Positions 33,091-44,288 of a stretch of DNA of 64,000 nt are shown piece after piece. The DNA is from Stropharia rugosoannulata (taxonomy: Eukaryota; Basidiomycota; Agaricomycetes; Agaricales; Strophariaceae): assembly GCA_028532985.1 (NCBI GenBank), contig JANCIK010000010.1, positions 1,674,001 through 1,738,000 of the forward strand, read 5' to 3'. The notes beneath the pieces were generated by a model that saw only the letters and a program-made list of their open reading frames with translations, did not search any database and was not told the DNA's origin. Both the position numbers and the translations under genes were made by a program. How positions within the stretch are numbered: the stretch's first letter is position 1; each line of letters starts with the position of its first letter.

Positions 33091-33446
33091 GTTTGCTAAG
33101 AATGCGTATGTGCAGATGCGAGTAGATACAACGATGTTAGAGAGAGGCAAGAAAAGAAAAACACCCGCCTTATAAGGTCCGCATTAGAGTTTGAACTGGG
33201 ATTCTCAAAGATTCGCAAAGCTATACAGCTTTCTACGCAACAATGCGAAATTAAACCTTAATTCCTCCCCAGGCGTCAAGGGAGTCATGCCAAAGTCATG
33301 CATGAGCTTGGGTGTATTCGCTCTTACTGCTTAAATTTTCTGAATTTTATTTGCTCTTACAAGCACCCATACTTTTGTTACCGGTGAGTGATGCATCACT
33401 CATGTTTATTCATATTACCAGTCTCCTAAAAGTCTATTATTTTTAG

Positions 33447-36400
33447 ATGCCAACGCCTTGGACAACGGATGACCAAGCGGCGTTCCTTGAAGCTCGGCTT
33501 GAGGAATACAAAGAAATCAATGAAGATAATCGGGAGTATGGCCCTTTTTGGACAAACGTTATGCACGATTGGTTCGAGCTCTGGCCTGTGCTAGAGAGCT
33601 TGTATCCAAATCGACTCAAAGAAGACCTCTCCGAAGAAGAGACTAAATGCATGAAGACTGCATTGAAAACGCGTATGAATGTGCATATATCTTCCGTGTA
33701 TAAATCTAAATATATATACTAACTAGTCCATATTGTGCTTTTAGCAAATCAAAACCTGGTTCCGCTGGCGTGTGAGCCCGGCAGCCAAAACGAGTTCTGG
33801 CCGCGGAAAAACGCTCGGCAAGTTGCTTCAGAACGTGGCTAAGCGAGGCTGTCGTAATGCAAAGCCTCGAGAAGTTTACCAGCGACTTGTGTACCAGACC
33901 AAAATACGACCGCTTGTGCTCGAGGCTTTGCAAACCGGAGAATATAAGAGTCCTGGTGATCGTCTTAAGCTTATTAATAAAATGTCACAAGAGTTTTATG
34001 ACGCTGAGGATGAGGAAGTTAGAGAACTCGTTCTCAATCAAATTGCGGAAAAGCAGGAGGACGAGGATAATGGACAAGATTACTGTCCTTCTCCCGAGAG
34101 TTATGCTCAGTACGTTCATTCTGGTCCTATGGTGGAGTTCTTGACTAATTATTATTACACTATTGCTTTCAGGGCTATCGACGATCTGCCAAATACCGTT
34201 TCGGAGGTACTAAAATCTTTGTCGAGAGTAACGGGATGGTCATTCTCAGTCTTAATGGGCGGCCCGCACCCGAAATCTGACGGGAAAGTAGAGATTGCTA
34301 GGTATGTCATCTGTATTCATTTGAGAGCGTTGTATCTAATCATCTATCAGTATCCATTACAACAATATGAATATGGACAGGAATTTTGGGAATACATTTC
34401 GGTCATTCAACGACACAGTTATAGGCCCCTTCACATCTTTTCTTGAGAGAGAATATGGTTAGTGTATCGGTCGAATCATATTCCTCTTCCTATAATAATT
34501 CTCATGATCTCTATTAATAGATGAGCAGACTTGCAAATCTCGCAGCCTGGGACACGTCACTGCGCCGACCCCTGTTGCACAGCCCTCTGATAAAGCAGAG
34601 CCCATTCAAGAGCCTGCTGAGAATACGAAGAGGGGCCAATATCGCAGAAAAACAGAGAAGTCTACTCCCGCAGCGCGAAATGCCGTTAAGAACACACCGG
34701 CCAACTCAGAGGCTAGCTCTGCCGGCACGCGGACCGGCTCTGCGACTCCAACCACTGACTCTGCAGCACCGACCAACCCCGCGACTACGACCAACCCCGC
34801 GACTACGACCAACCCCGCGACTACGACCAACCCTGTGACTCCGACTAAACCCGCGACGCCGATCAACCCCGCGACTACGACCAACCCCGCGACTACGACT
34901 CCGACTAAACCCGCGACGCCGATCAACCCCACCACGCGGACCAGCTCTGCGACACCGACCGACTCTCCGACGCCGACCGGTTCTGGAACAACACCAACTA
35001 ACTCTACGACCGTGCTGACCAGCCCTGCAACAACAGAACAGACGGCAAGGGGTAATGTTAGTGGATTTACACCTACACGTAAGTTATGCACTCTTTTTGC
35101 AGTACCCCAACCCGTACTGAGGCATTTGAACTTGCAACTAGCCCTGCCCACCACATGTGAAAGTACAGAGACTACAAATGCGGCGCGGGTTTCAAACGTG
35201 ACTACTACAGGTGAGTACATTACAGCCGTTGCATTACTCCTGCATGACCACCGGAATTGATCTGCAATTTTGGATGGCTACTTAGATTATGTAGGCGAAG
35301 GAAACATTGGACCTGAAGGAGAAAATAAGACCCGCAAGGACAGCGCTCCAGGCCCAGAGGCGGGGAACGCGACTACAGGTGAGTTATGCTTACATGTCAT
35401 GCATTACTTGACCCATCTTGAGCATCTGGTAGATCTGCAGGCGCCAGGAAATGATGGTATGTAGTCATGCATAACCCCATGATGAGTTATCTGACTGTGG
35501 TTTTAATGTGCAGTTTTCTGCGACACCTATCAACCGGCTCTGCTCAATGGGAATGTTCAGAAAGGTGGGTCATGCATGACGGGTAATCAGGTGTCAATAA
35601 TTGATTTTTACCTAGGCATTGTAACTTATCAGACGAACGTAAATACCTTCATAGGCGGTAAGTGATATGTATCAATCAAGTACAAGCCCATATTAATAAA
35701 GTGCAGAAGGTTTCGGGCTGAACTCCAATAGCGACCAGGCTGCATATCCGCTATCAGGTTCTCCAGATAACAGTGAGTGCGAGTTCAATCCATTCACGCC
35801 GCCGCCACTAACTCATCTGTCTAGATACCATGACCCACTTGTCCCTCAGTTCAACATCAAATGACTTTACTTATGATCCCAGTACACCGACCTGGAGCTG
35901 GGATCATATGTATGACATGCCTTCTGGCTGCGGCTTTACCCCCACGACTCGACGTGAGTAGAATCCCTATTCGTTGTTATGGTTGAGGTGAAACATTATG
36001 CATAACTAGCCGGCACCCTCTTTGATTTCGGCTTTTCTTCCAGACACAGAGCTGAGGTTGAGATGATCACTGCCTTCCAGAGTGAACAAAATTTGGCCAC
36101 GGACGCCCACAATCGCGAGTCGATGCTGGACCTATTGCAATCTGATAGTGTCCCAGGCATCAATGAGTCGCTGGCATCCCATGCGTCTCACAAGTTCGGG
36201 CAAGTGTATAACTTTGACTTCTCTTACCTTGACGGTGGTTGTAAGTCTGTTCGGCTTATCTTGCTATTGCCCGCTCTGACAAGTCATCCATAAATCATAG
36301 CACAAAACAGTGCACTATGCAATGACGCTAACGACATGCTACTGCTCAACCCGCTTCTTCCAAACGCCAGTCCAGACCCTCACTATCCTGCCGACCCCTT

Positions 36401-37546
36401 TGTACTCTGCGGTACCGGAACTTCTGACTCATTAGGCAGTCTTCCGACGGGTAAGGCGACGGAATCAAGTCCGGCGACCATCTCAACTGCTCACCCTCCT
36501 ACTACCCCGACGCCTACACTTGCAGCTGCCACTACCGCGACTGCTTCTCTCGCAATAAATGTCGCTATATCACAATCTCTATCCGGTGTCGAACCACTCC
36601 AATCTACTGGAATGGCTACCGGGCCGCCGCCACCCCAGCAGCTCGTAGAACAGCATACAGAACCCCTTTCATCTCTTAATTTAACAATTATATCAAATCC
36701 CGCTCCACCTACGGCCGGATGTGTTGAAGAGCGCCGCTCTGGATCAGGTCGCGCAATCAAACCTTCCAAACGCGGCGAGATTATGAATGGCATTGGGGGA
36801 AGTACACCAAAGGTATCGTCATCCAATAAAGAAAATATACCGCCCGATTCGCCACCTGAATGGGCTATTCATGCGAAGGAGAACCTCCTTATTCGTGACT
36901 TGGGACCCGACTGGGCAGAGTGTGTTGACCTCTGGATGGAGATTGAAGGGAAATTGGGCTACGGGACACAAGCAGGGACGAAGGTGCGTTATACTCTCTC
37001 CGCTTTTAGTATAAACTAACGAAGAGTCAGAATGCACTCCCTTGTACCGACCTAAGGCCTTCGGAATGGCAAAAGTTCATATCAGGCCCCCGCAGCCGAA
37101 ATTACAGCGCGCAACCTATGATCTCTGATTCTGCGGAGTTCGGCATTGCCCTGGTGAAGTGGTGGCATGCAATCCAGCCGAAAGATAGGCATTCGACAGG
37201 ATCAATGCCGGCTCCCAAATATCATAACATTTCCGAGGGGTCTTGGGATCCCCTCATGAAGGCCGGTCCCAACGGCCTGATCTCGTTGATGACTCTTTCC
37301 GCTTGGTGGGGCCGAGCACTCCTAGAACGCACGAGATGGCAAGACGATTGTAGTGATATGTGGTCCGCCTACAAACTCGATGTCAAATTGGCGTTTCAGT
37401 CCATTATTGCGGCCATTCCGGGGTCACACAAAAAGCGCAAGAGTTCGGTGAATGCTGCCTCCGGTCGCTCCAAAAAACGGTGCGTTATTAAGTATGTTTT
37501 TGTCGCCTTGATCGATCTCACTGCTCAGATCAGGGTATGCCTGTAA
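33447..37546 (+). CDS. Large protein with N-terminal homeodomain-like region, disordered middle and Trp-rich end
   Basis: The start is MPTPWTTDDQAAFLEARLEE at 33447. The N-terminal region (WFELWPVLESLYPNRLKED, QIKTWFRWRVSPAAKTSS) resembles a family I know from Agaricomycete genomes, with a helix-turn-helix-like head and KPREVYQRLVYQTKIRPLV. A middle block reads SFSVLMGGPHPKSDGKVEIA. A Thr/Pro/Asn repeat region (34776-34960) and many very short exons follow. The C-terminal domain has WAIHAKENLLIRDLGPDWAE, FGIALVKWWHAIQP and GLISLMTLSAWWGRALLERT, then a basic KKRKSSVNAASGRSKKR end. Introns carry ATGCAT palindromes (about 35397, 35467, 35569 and 35998). Function unknown; a nuclear regulator is one possibility. 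Exact exon count is uncertain. Confidence 0.6.
34776..34960 (+). repeat. Coding minisatellite (ACCAACCCCGCGACTACG units)
   Basis: Roughly ten degenerate 15-18 bp copies inside the 33447-37546 gene encode repeated TNPATT or TKPATPIN peptides. A longer unit of about 66 bp, spanning several of these, appears twice. Confidence 0.85.
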
Positions 37547-37731
37547 GTTTGGCGGTTGGTTTGATATCTTGGACATATGTATTCATTGCAAGCTGTAGTA
37601 CCTAATCATGTATTGTCACACGTATTGAAATGTAACTTAATTTCTTGGTTAAACTGTGCTCAGTGCTGCTCACTTCCGTAGTATTATGCTCAACGACAAA
37701 CAAGCGTTGGCACTAGGTAGCCAGTCATGCA
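37547..37731. other. Short spacer
   Basis: Between two genes of the inner KDZ element that end tail to tail. Contains ATGCAT palindromes at about 37727 and 37738. Nothing else is seen. Confidence 0.35.
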
Positions 37732-38773
37732 TCAGTTATGCATAATAGTGCCTACTTTATACATGAACCCCATAAAATGACGCGATGTAAGACAGATGAC
37801 CTGCCAGGGAAAGCCGGTGACAAAGGCAAAAAGTAATGCATAATACGCACCTATTATCCTGAGGTTAGTTACAGGTACGCATAAGTGATCGTTTTGCACA
37901 ACAAGCTGTTCAGGGTCATGCACAACATGTACCCTGTGTATATTGCTCACACGACGGCGTGGGTCTACGTCACTGGTCAAATGCTGCGCTTATGCATAAC
38001 CCCGGTCCATGAAGCGCTGTACTGAATTACCTCTCTGTGACAAACTTAGGAGTCCGTAGTCTGAATCAAACTCACAAGCTAATGTTATAAGTCTCGCTCC
38101 AGTCTCACTCCTTAGGCAATACTGAAGCAATGTATTTGTATATGTTATACTAACATAAAATGAGCAAATACAGGGGAGCGGTAGAGGCACTGACGGTTGG
38201 AGAACATATACTTAAGGCTAACGGAGTCAGGGTAATGAAAAAGCGGATAAGGGATGAGAGGGGTACAGGTACTGGCAGGTGAGCGAGGAGGGCGGGGTAC
38301 CGGCGGGAACAGGTGGTTTGCAAAGAGGGGAATCTAAATATACCTCGGAACTGAATTGGTTCATTTGCGACGCTTTTGGAAGGAGGCGCGTGGACCTGCA
38401 TGGGCGCATCAGTAGGGCGGGAAGGCAACAGGATGCCCGAGACCGAGACGGTGATGGGAATCAGCATGACGGCCGGACAGGGGGAGCGTGTGAAGGGTGT
38501 ATTATTGCATGAGGGGCCGTGGGTCATGCATTAGTCTTGCATTAGAATAGCTAAGTATTGCATAAAACTGTAGTAGCCTGCCATGTCTATAGGTATAGAG
38601 GATCATGCATTAGAGACTGTCTACGGTTGTACAGTATTTGTGCATAATACTGGTAGGATGAGGTGCTGGTCGTACTCATACCACCCTTCTGCAAGTCCAA
38701 GAATTTGTGGAGCGGACCAGCGCATATCGACTTCATACGTAGAGGCGGGACGAGCGGTGCGACGAGGAGGCAT
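37732..38773 (-). CDS. Hypothetical protein at the right end of the inner KDZ element
   Basis: The start is MPPRRTARPASTYEVDMRWS (38773), followed by PQILGLAEGWYEYDQHLILP. Later putative exons include VHAPPSKSVANEPIQFR and stretches of Pro/Ser-rich sequence. The 3' end is unclear. Introns contain ATGCAT words. The N-terminus looks like a real coding exon; the rest is tentative. Not recognised. Confidence 0.35.
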
Positions 38774-39393
38774 GTCTTAAGCAGGTGATGAATGTGGGGG
38801 GGGAAGAATGGTGAAAGTATGAGTGGAATGGGCAGGCTTTTTATATTCTTCTGGGACAGTGGTTCAGCACGCTTTCGGAAATCGGCTAGCTTTGAATGGG
38901 TCCGGCATCAGGCGTGGATGGCACTATGAAGAAACCGATAGAATGCTGTGGATTCTTCTCTATGACTCGGTCCTATATGTTGGACAATTGGCCTGCCTTT
39001 ACTGGAACCGCGATAACTTCGACGCGAATCTTGTTCGGATTTTCTATTTTTAGGTCGGAAATCACCGTGGCTCATGTTCTGGAAAGCGGCGTTGCCTAAT
39101 CAAGTATGACGGTGTGATGGCGTCGGGTTTATGGTGACGTGCCGTGCTGCTTTAGGGAATGGCGATACCTCTTTTGTCTGCCGTCCGGTTGTTGCTGCGG
39201 CATTGCTCTGGGCCGCCGCGGAATTTTCAACTGGCGTTTTCGGCCGTAATGGCGCATGTGTAAGCTGGGCGGCTTGTTCAGTTTTACTTCGGCATCTTCC
39301 ATTTTCATTCGGCATTTTTCGGCATCGTATGGCAGTGTCAAATTTGTGTGCGGAAATCTATCATAAGGAGTTTACATCTATGGGCAGTTGTAT
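38774..39393. other. Probable return to retrotransposon sequence
   Basis: No gene is seen. The TTCGGAAAT/TCGGAAA word typical of the gypsy element reappears here (about 38874 and 39055), while ATGCAT palindromes stop. I take this as the right side of the nested insertion. Confidence 0.4.
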
Positions 39394-39904
39394 CTACGGC
39401 TGATTGGCTTGTTTCTCAATCCAGTCCCTCCATCTCTCTACTCCATCTATGGTGAAGTCAGTTTCGCACAAGTAGCAGTGGCGGAAACCTTGCGACTGCT
39501 TCTCAGCTGCTTTGAGTAGGCTCAATGCCTTATCCTGCTCGCTGTCTACAAGAACGGCCCCGTATTCGCTCATGACCCGGCGAAGCAAGAGTAGTGTCCA
39601 CGATGACTGGGGTCGGAATTGTTTCGCGGATATATAATCTTCGAAATGGTCATTCTGTGCAGAATAGGGATTGTCAATTGGGTTTGATTTCAACGGGACA
39701 AGTGGGTCAACTTACAATGTAATGGCACAGGGCGGCAAGTGTCCGATGTGTTTCCATCGCATCTGTTGCGGAACGAGATAGCATTTGATCGGATATCAAT
39801 TGGTCTATGGTAGGCCGAATGGCATGCTCTAGGACCTGCATGATGTCCGCTGGATTCTTCACAGCTGTGGTCAATAATGTGGTGAATCGCGTGGTGGTGC
39901 TCAT
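39394..39904 (-). CDS. Small two-exon protein antisense within the retrotransposon 3' region
   Basis: The start is MSTTTRFTTLLTTAVKNPAD at 39904. An intron (about 39715-39655) joins CHYI to NDHFEDYISAKQFRPQSS in frame. The end has LLLLRRVMSEYGAVLVDSEQ, then CYLCETDFTIDGVERWRDW and a stop at 39394. It is about 150 residues and helical, with one CX2C pair. Not recognised. The clean frame and intron argue for a real gene, transcribed opposite to gag-pol. Confidence 0.55.
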
Positions 39905-40047
39905 TTCTGGTGTTTGGGCAGACTAGTTGCCTTCCCTTTTATACAGATTTCAGGCGCTGGGTTACTTGGCATTGGACGATCTGGACGCATGGATACATGT
40001 CACTTGTCTGGAGATTATCTAGCTAATTTCCGACAGCCGGTTGTTGG

Positions 40048-40536
40048 TTATGGGTCGCCTACTCCGCACACACATGCCTGTTGATACTGGAAGAAAACGT
40101 CGTCCATGCGCTCCTTGATTTCGGGAATCTCGTGCCCGGTGTATCCAAATGTCATCGTCATGTATCGCATACGCATTAACACCCTCAATTCGGCCATGGT
40201 GATTTGCTCGTTGGGCGATTGATGTATGCCTACATGTTGACGACCATGCCATGCTATATACTATGATAGTGTTAGGGCGGCACGTCCCCTGAAGACGTTA
40301 CTTACTGCTATGGTTTGTCCTAGGAACAAGAAGGACCGGAGATCGGTTATGACAGGCTGCAAGTTGATGGTGTCAAGCTGGAGTATTCGTGTGTATTCAT
40401 ATTCTAGGGCTTCGACGAATGGATCAAGGCAATGTTTGAAGACATATGGGATCAGAAATCGCGATCGGAAATCGTTTAGATCGGTGGGCAACTCAAGCAC
40501 TAAAGATTGAAGATATAGACGTAAAGGCGCTTGCAT
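40048..40536 (-). CDS. Antisense hypothetical protein in the retrotransposon 3' region
   Basis: Exon 1 is MQAPLRLYLQSLVLELPTDL through HCLDPFVEALEYEYTRILQL and FLFLGQTIA. After a short intron the second exon has QSPNEQITMAELRVLMRMRY and EIPEIKERMDDVFFQYQQ, ending CVCGVGDP with a stop at 40048. A possible additional upstream open stretch (IKSLFRDVPAFRPAATPED) lies at about 40580-40740. Not recognised. Confidence 0.45.
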
Positions 40537-40689
40537 TGCGGGTGCTACAGAATAATCTACTAGAGCTCTACACTTTATATATCCATCTCTCGCACCGATG
40601 TTCGGAATCTAGCATGTGGACGCTGGGAGGGAACGGCCGTTTGAAGATGAAAGATCGCCGCTGGAATTTCTTCGATGTCTGATGTGTCT

Positions 40690-43545
40690 TCAGGTGTTGC
40701 GGCTGGCCTGAATGCTGGCACATCACGAAAAAGACTTTTGATCTGAGGGCACTTTAGGAAAGTGCGATCAGATCATCAATTGATGGGGCCTTTAACTACT
40801 TTAGGATGTCATGAGATGCCTTGGCATGTCCTGGCATGCCCTGGCATGCTTTGAATTTCCATGCAACGTGGGGAAATAAAGCCAGCTTGAACAACTTTTC
40901 CCACCTTCATTGTTGATTTTCAAACATTAAAATTATACACATTATGTGGGTGACATGCCCATTTAAGTACTTCAAATAGTGCGATAATTTGATTATGTAA
41001 GCCTATCCAATATTGCACTAAGTCGACTAAGTCCTCTAAGTTCACTTGCACTTCACTCTCATGTTCCCCACTCCCCTTCCTCAACTTTTCTTGTATGCTT
41101 AGGCTCTACTCTACTCAGGCAGTCCTTGGTGGCTGCTACCTTGTTAGATCTGGTCTAGAGCTTGGGTTTATGTCAGGAGGGCAAATGTGGATGGAATAGG
41201 CCCATCCCTATAGAGATTGCTTTATATCGTCGGAATGGTGAACCGCATTATCAAACGGTTTTTTGGTACGTCTTTAGCTCATTTATACGTTTCTAACGCA
41301 CCCAAGAACACTCCAAACGAACCAGTATTCGATGCGCAAACTGGTGATCATTTTGGGACCCCTATTGGAACATATCACCATTTTCTTTCTTTTCTGTTTC
41401 TTCCGAGCCCTCGTTCGCCCCGGATTCATAATGTGGGCAATTATGCGATTCTAACGAACCCAAGACCGAAGATTCTGGATGTCTGGAAGGCCAGAACCAG
41501 CTATGTCTCTCTCCTTCCCCTGTTTTCCGATGTTTTATCGGTTTTAGAGGTATGTGTTGGGTTTATTACATCGTTCTTTTCACATATGAGCTCCTGAAGA
41601 TTAGGGGATTCTATCGAGTACTTGAACGTTCGATTCCGACGCCTGGAAGCCGTCCAACTGTGATGTGCTCCTCCTGCCCCTAGACTTCCTCTGCTTGAAA
41701 GTGCCATAACTCCGGATCCTGTCTACCTTCACTCTCAATTCTTTTTGAACCTTCAAGACCATCTTAGTCCTCTGCCAACCATCTCCAAGATCATGCCAAT
41801 TCATCCTGTACTTGCCAAGTATCATCTTATAGGTGTCAAGTCCCCTTTCACCACTTTCTATCTTGTCCGTTTCCTCCGAGCCCTAGGTCACTGCATATTC
41901 ATATTGTGGGCAATTATGCGATTCTAACGAGCTCAAGACCGATGGATTTGGTTGCCTGGAAGGCAAGAACCAGATATGTCTCTCTCCTTCCCCTATTTTC
42001 CGATGTTTTATCGATTTTAAAGGTATGTATCCGCTATATTGTGTCGTTCTTTTCATATATGAGCTCCTGGGCATTAGGGAATTCTATTGAGTCTATGAAC
42101 GTTCGATTCCGACGCCTAGAAGCCATACAACTGTGATGTGCTCCTCCTGCCCCTGGACTGCCTCTGCTTGAAAGTCCCATAACTCCTGATCCTGTCCACC
42201 TTTACTCTCAATTCTTTTTGCACCTTCAAGACCATCTTAGTCCTCTTCAAACCGTCCCAAAGATCATGCTAATCCATCCTGTACTTGCCAAGTACCATCT
42301 TATAGGTGTCAAGTGCCCTTAGGACGCATTTTCCCTCATATATCTGTCAATACCCGGCCAAACAGTATGATTTCTGCATTTCCTGGTTCGTCTCATTAAT
42401 ACCTATCGAACAGTACCATTAATTGCGCGATTTGACAAGCTTGAGGGCGATCTCAATCTTTGTGTCCTCCTTCCCCTGGATGGGACAATTTAATTCATAG
42501 GTGCGCTTCTGGATATCCTGAGTGTCTCAAACTTTGGGAAAACTTACTCAACTACATAAGGTACCTGCTCCTGCGACGGCTTATTTTTTGGGGCAACCAA
42601 GCGTCCTTCATCTCAAGTTGCTAGTCAACTTCGGAGTTTTGAAGTATTTCTTTGATTCTGACATAGGTTCGTCTCCAATCTCCTTAATTCTTTCTATGAT
42701 GAACTCACCTTGATTGTAGCTTTCTAAAAAGCCCTCAAACGCTATATATCGTCGCTTGGAATCCAAAAATCCGCCATGTCCTCCTCCTCCCCCTCCCTCC
42801 TCCAGGTAAAGTACTTCATATCTTGGGTTCCAGTTCGTATTTTTGGCTAATTCTTTTTGGAGTCTTTTACTATAGATATGTATCGACTAATCGACCAGTT
42901 TATGGCGTCCGATACGCCCTCAATATCCGATGTCCCTAATGACCATATGACTACTATTGCAGACTTAAATATCATCTCCCTCCTTCAATTTTCAACAAAG
43001 GCCTTCGAAACTTGGCATGTTTATTCACCATTTATGTGGGGTTTGAACGCGTTCCTTACACAAATTTTGAGACTCCTGGATGCCTGTGAGTAGCCATGTC
43101 CTCCTCCATCTCCCTGTCTTGGACTAATTTTGCTCTAAGTCAAGAACAACTTCTTCAATTGCATCGCAGTTTTTTTGAGCTTCTTCGCGTTAATTCAGGC
43201 TTTCTAACGAGCCCCTGAACGTGTTATTCCGAGCAGAATTACCATCTTCATAAGCGCCCTATCACTGTGTTGTATTATATGTATCTACATGAATACTGTA
43301 TTATCTAGTGTAGTTAGAGCCAATATATAACTTGTTTTTTATAAGAAGTTTGAATAGTACTTGTTAAATGGCATTATATGTAAACATCTTTGAATGATAC
43401 AAGGCCCATCTGGTGGATCCTAGGATGCCTTGAGCTGCCCTGGATTGCCTTGGGAAAGTTGTACCTGGTTGTTTGCAGAGGGACCTTGCCCTGAGTGCAC
43501 CTAAGGGCCCTGGCTGCTTTGCATGCCCTGGCTGCCTTAGGATCT
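40690..43545. repeat. Gene-free, degenerate long tandem repeats of the retrotransposon
   Basis: A roughly 460-bp unit at 41390-41850 recurs at 41865-42320 with high identity (shared words include CATAATGTGGGCAATTATGC-like and CGTTCGATTCCGACGCCT). More degenerate copies, marked by GTCCTCCTcCCCCT words, lie near 42460, 42770 and 43095. Several units carry GAGGTATGT-type sequence. No convincing coding exon was found. Confidence 0.7.
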
Positions 43546-44203
43546 CTAAGGCAGTGCCAGGGAGATACAAAGCCCCTGGGGACAAAAGTCATTTTCCTGA
43601 TGCAGGTGTTCTTCAAGGGGGTCTTCGGCTTTGACGCGGTTTGAAAACTGTAACCACCACCGACTGTTGCTGTCCAGTTCATTAAATTCTTTGAAGTCGA
43701 CTTGGTTTTCTTTGGTGGCATCGGCAGTGTCCTCAGCATATAGCGCCATGAACTGCAGTATGGTCGACCAATACTCAAACCCTTCATGTTCCTCCATCGG
43801 AAACATCTCCAGTAAATGCCTGGCACTGGCGCTTAGGTAGCGGCATTCAGGTGGAATCATACGCTCGATTTCACGCTCATTTGACGGCCGCATGTTGACG
43901 CGTGAGCATAGCAATAAACGCTGCGCTATCATTAGCAGGGCTAGTTGTGAAGCGGTTCGAGGGCTTACCATGTGATCAAAATGATCATGAACGTACGCTT
44001 CCACTTGCGCATGGTCGATTATGTTCAGTTCTCGTACGCTGCGAGTGCGGATGTCCTTGTAGATGGCGAGGCATAGGATTTCATGTTGGTGACGGATGGT
44101 CAACGCAAATTCACGCATGGTTGTTGGTACAACGAATGCATGGCTTTGGTTTCCTGGAGCAAAACAGAGCGAGCGAAATATTCTTTCTGCTGCGGGGTCC
44201 ATG
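43546..44203 (-). CDS. Antisense helical protein beside the 3' LTR
   Basis: The start is MDPAAERIFRSLCFAPGNQS at 44203. It contains TMREFALTIRHQHEILCLAI, AQVEAYVHDHFDHM, an optional 48-nt in-frame intron (about 43969-43922), then REIERMIPPECRYLSASARH, EYWSTILQFMALYAEDTAD and SRWWLQFSNRVKAEDPLEEH. The stop is at 43546. About 200 residues, all-helical, not recognised. It starts 86 bp from the 3' LTR on the opposite strand and could be driven by antisense LTR activity. Confidence 0.55.
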
Positions 44204-44273
44204 GTGCTTGATGGCGACGACACTTTTGGCTGAAATTTATAGGTTTCCGACCACCCAGGAGGGTGGTGTTTTA

Positions 44274-44288
44274 AAAGTTGGGGGGAGA
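44274..44288 (+). other. Polypurine tract
   Basis: AAAAGTTGGGGGAGA directly abuts the 3' LTR. This is the plus-strand priming site, and its presence identifies 44289-45253 as a true 3' LTR. Confidence 0.8.

Larger units (their letters stand above)
24120..38660. mobile_element. Inner multi-gene KDZ transposon (CxC2), nested in the LTR element
   Basis: The limits are taken from the span of the ATGCAT-centred palindromes (first about 24135, last about 38605), of which I count more than 30 by eye. Inside are a CxC2 KDZ transposase and at least five other genes on both strands. Both sides are flanked by sequence that looks like the gypsy element (TTTCCGA-rich). Terminal inverted repeats and a target duplication were not found, so the ends are approximate and this is an inference from motif content and gene set. 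Confidence 0.5.
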
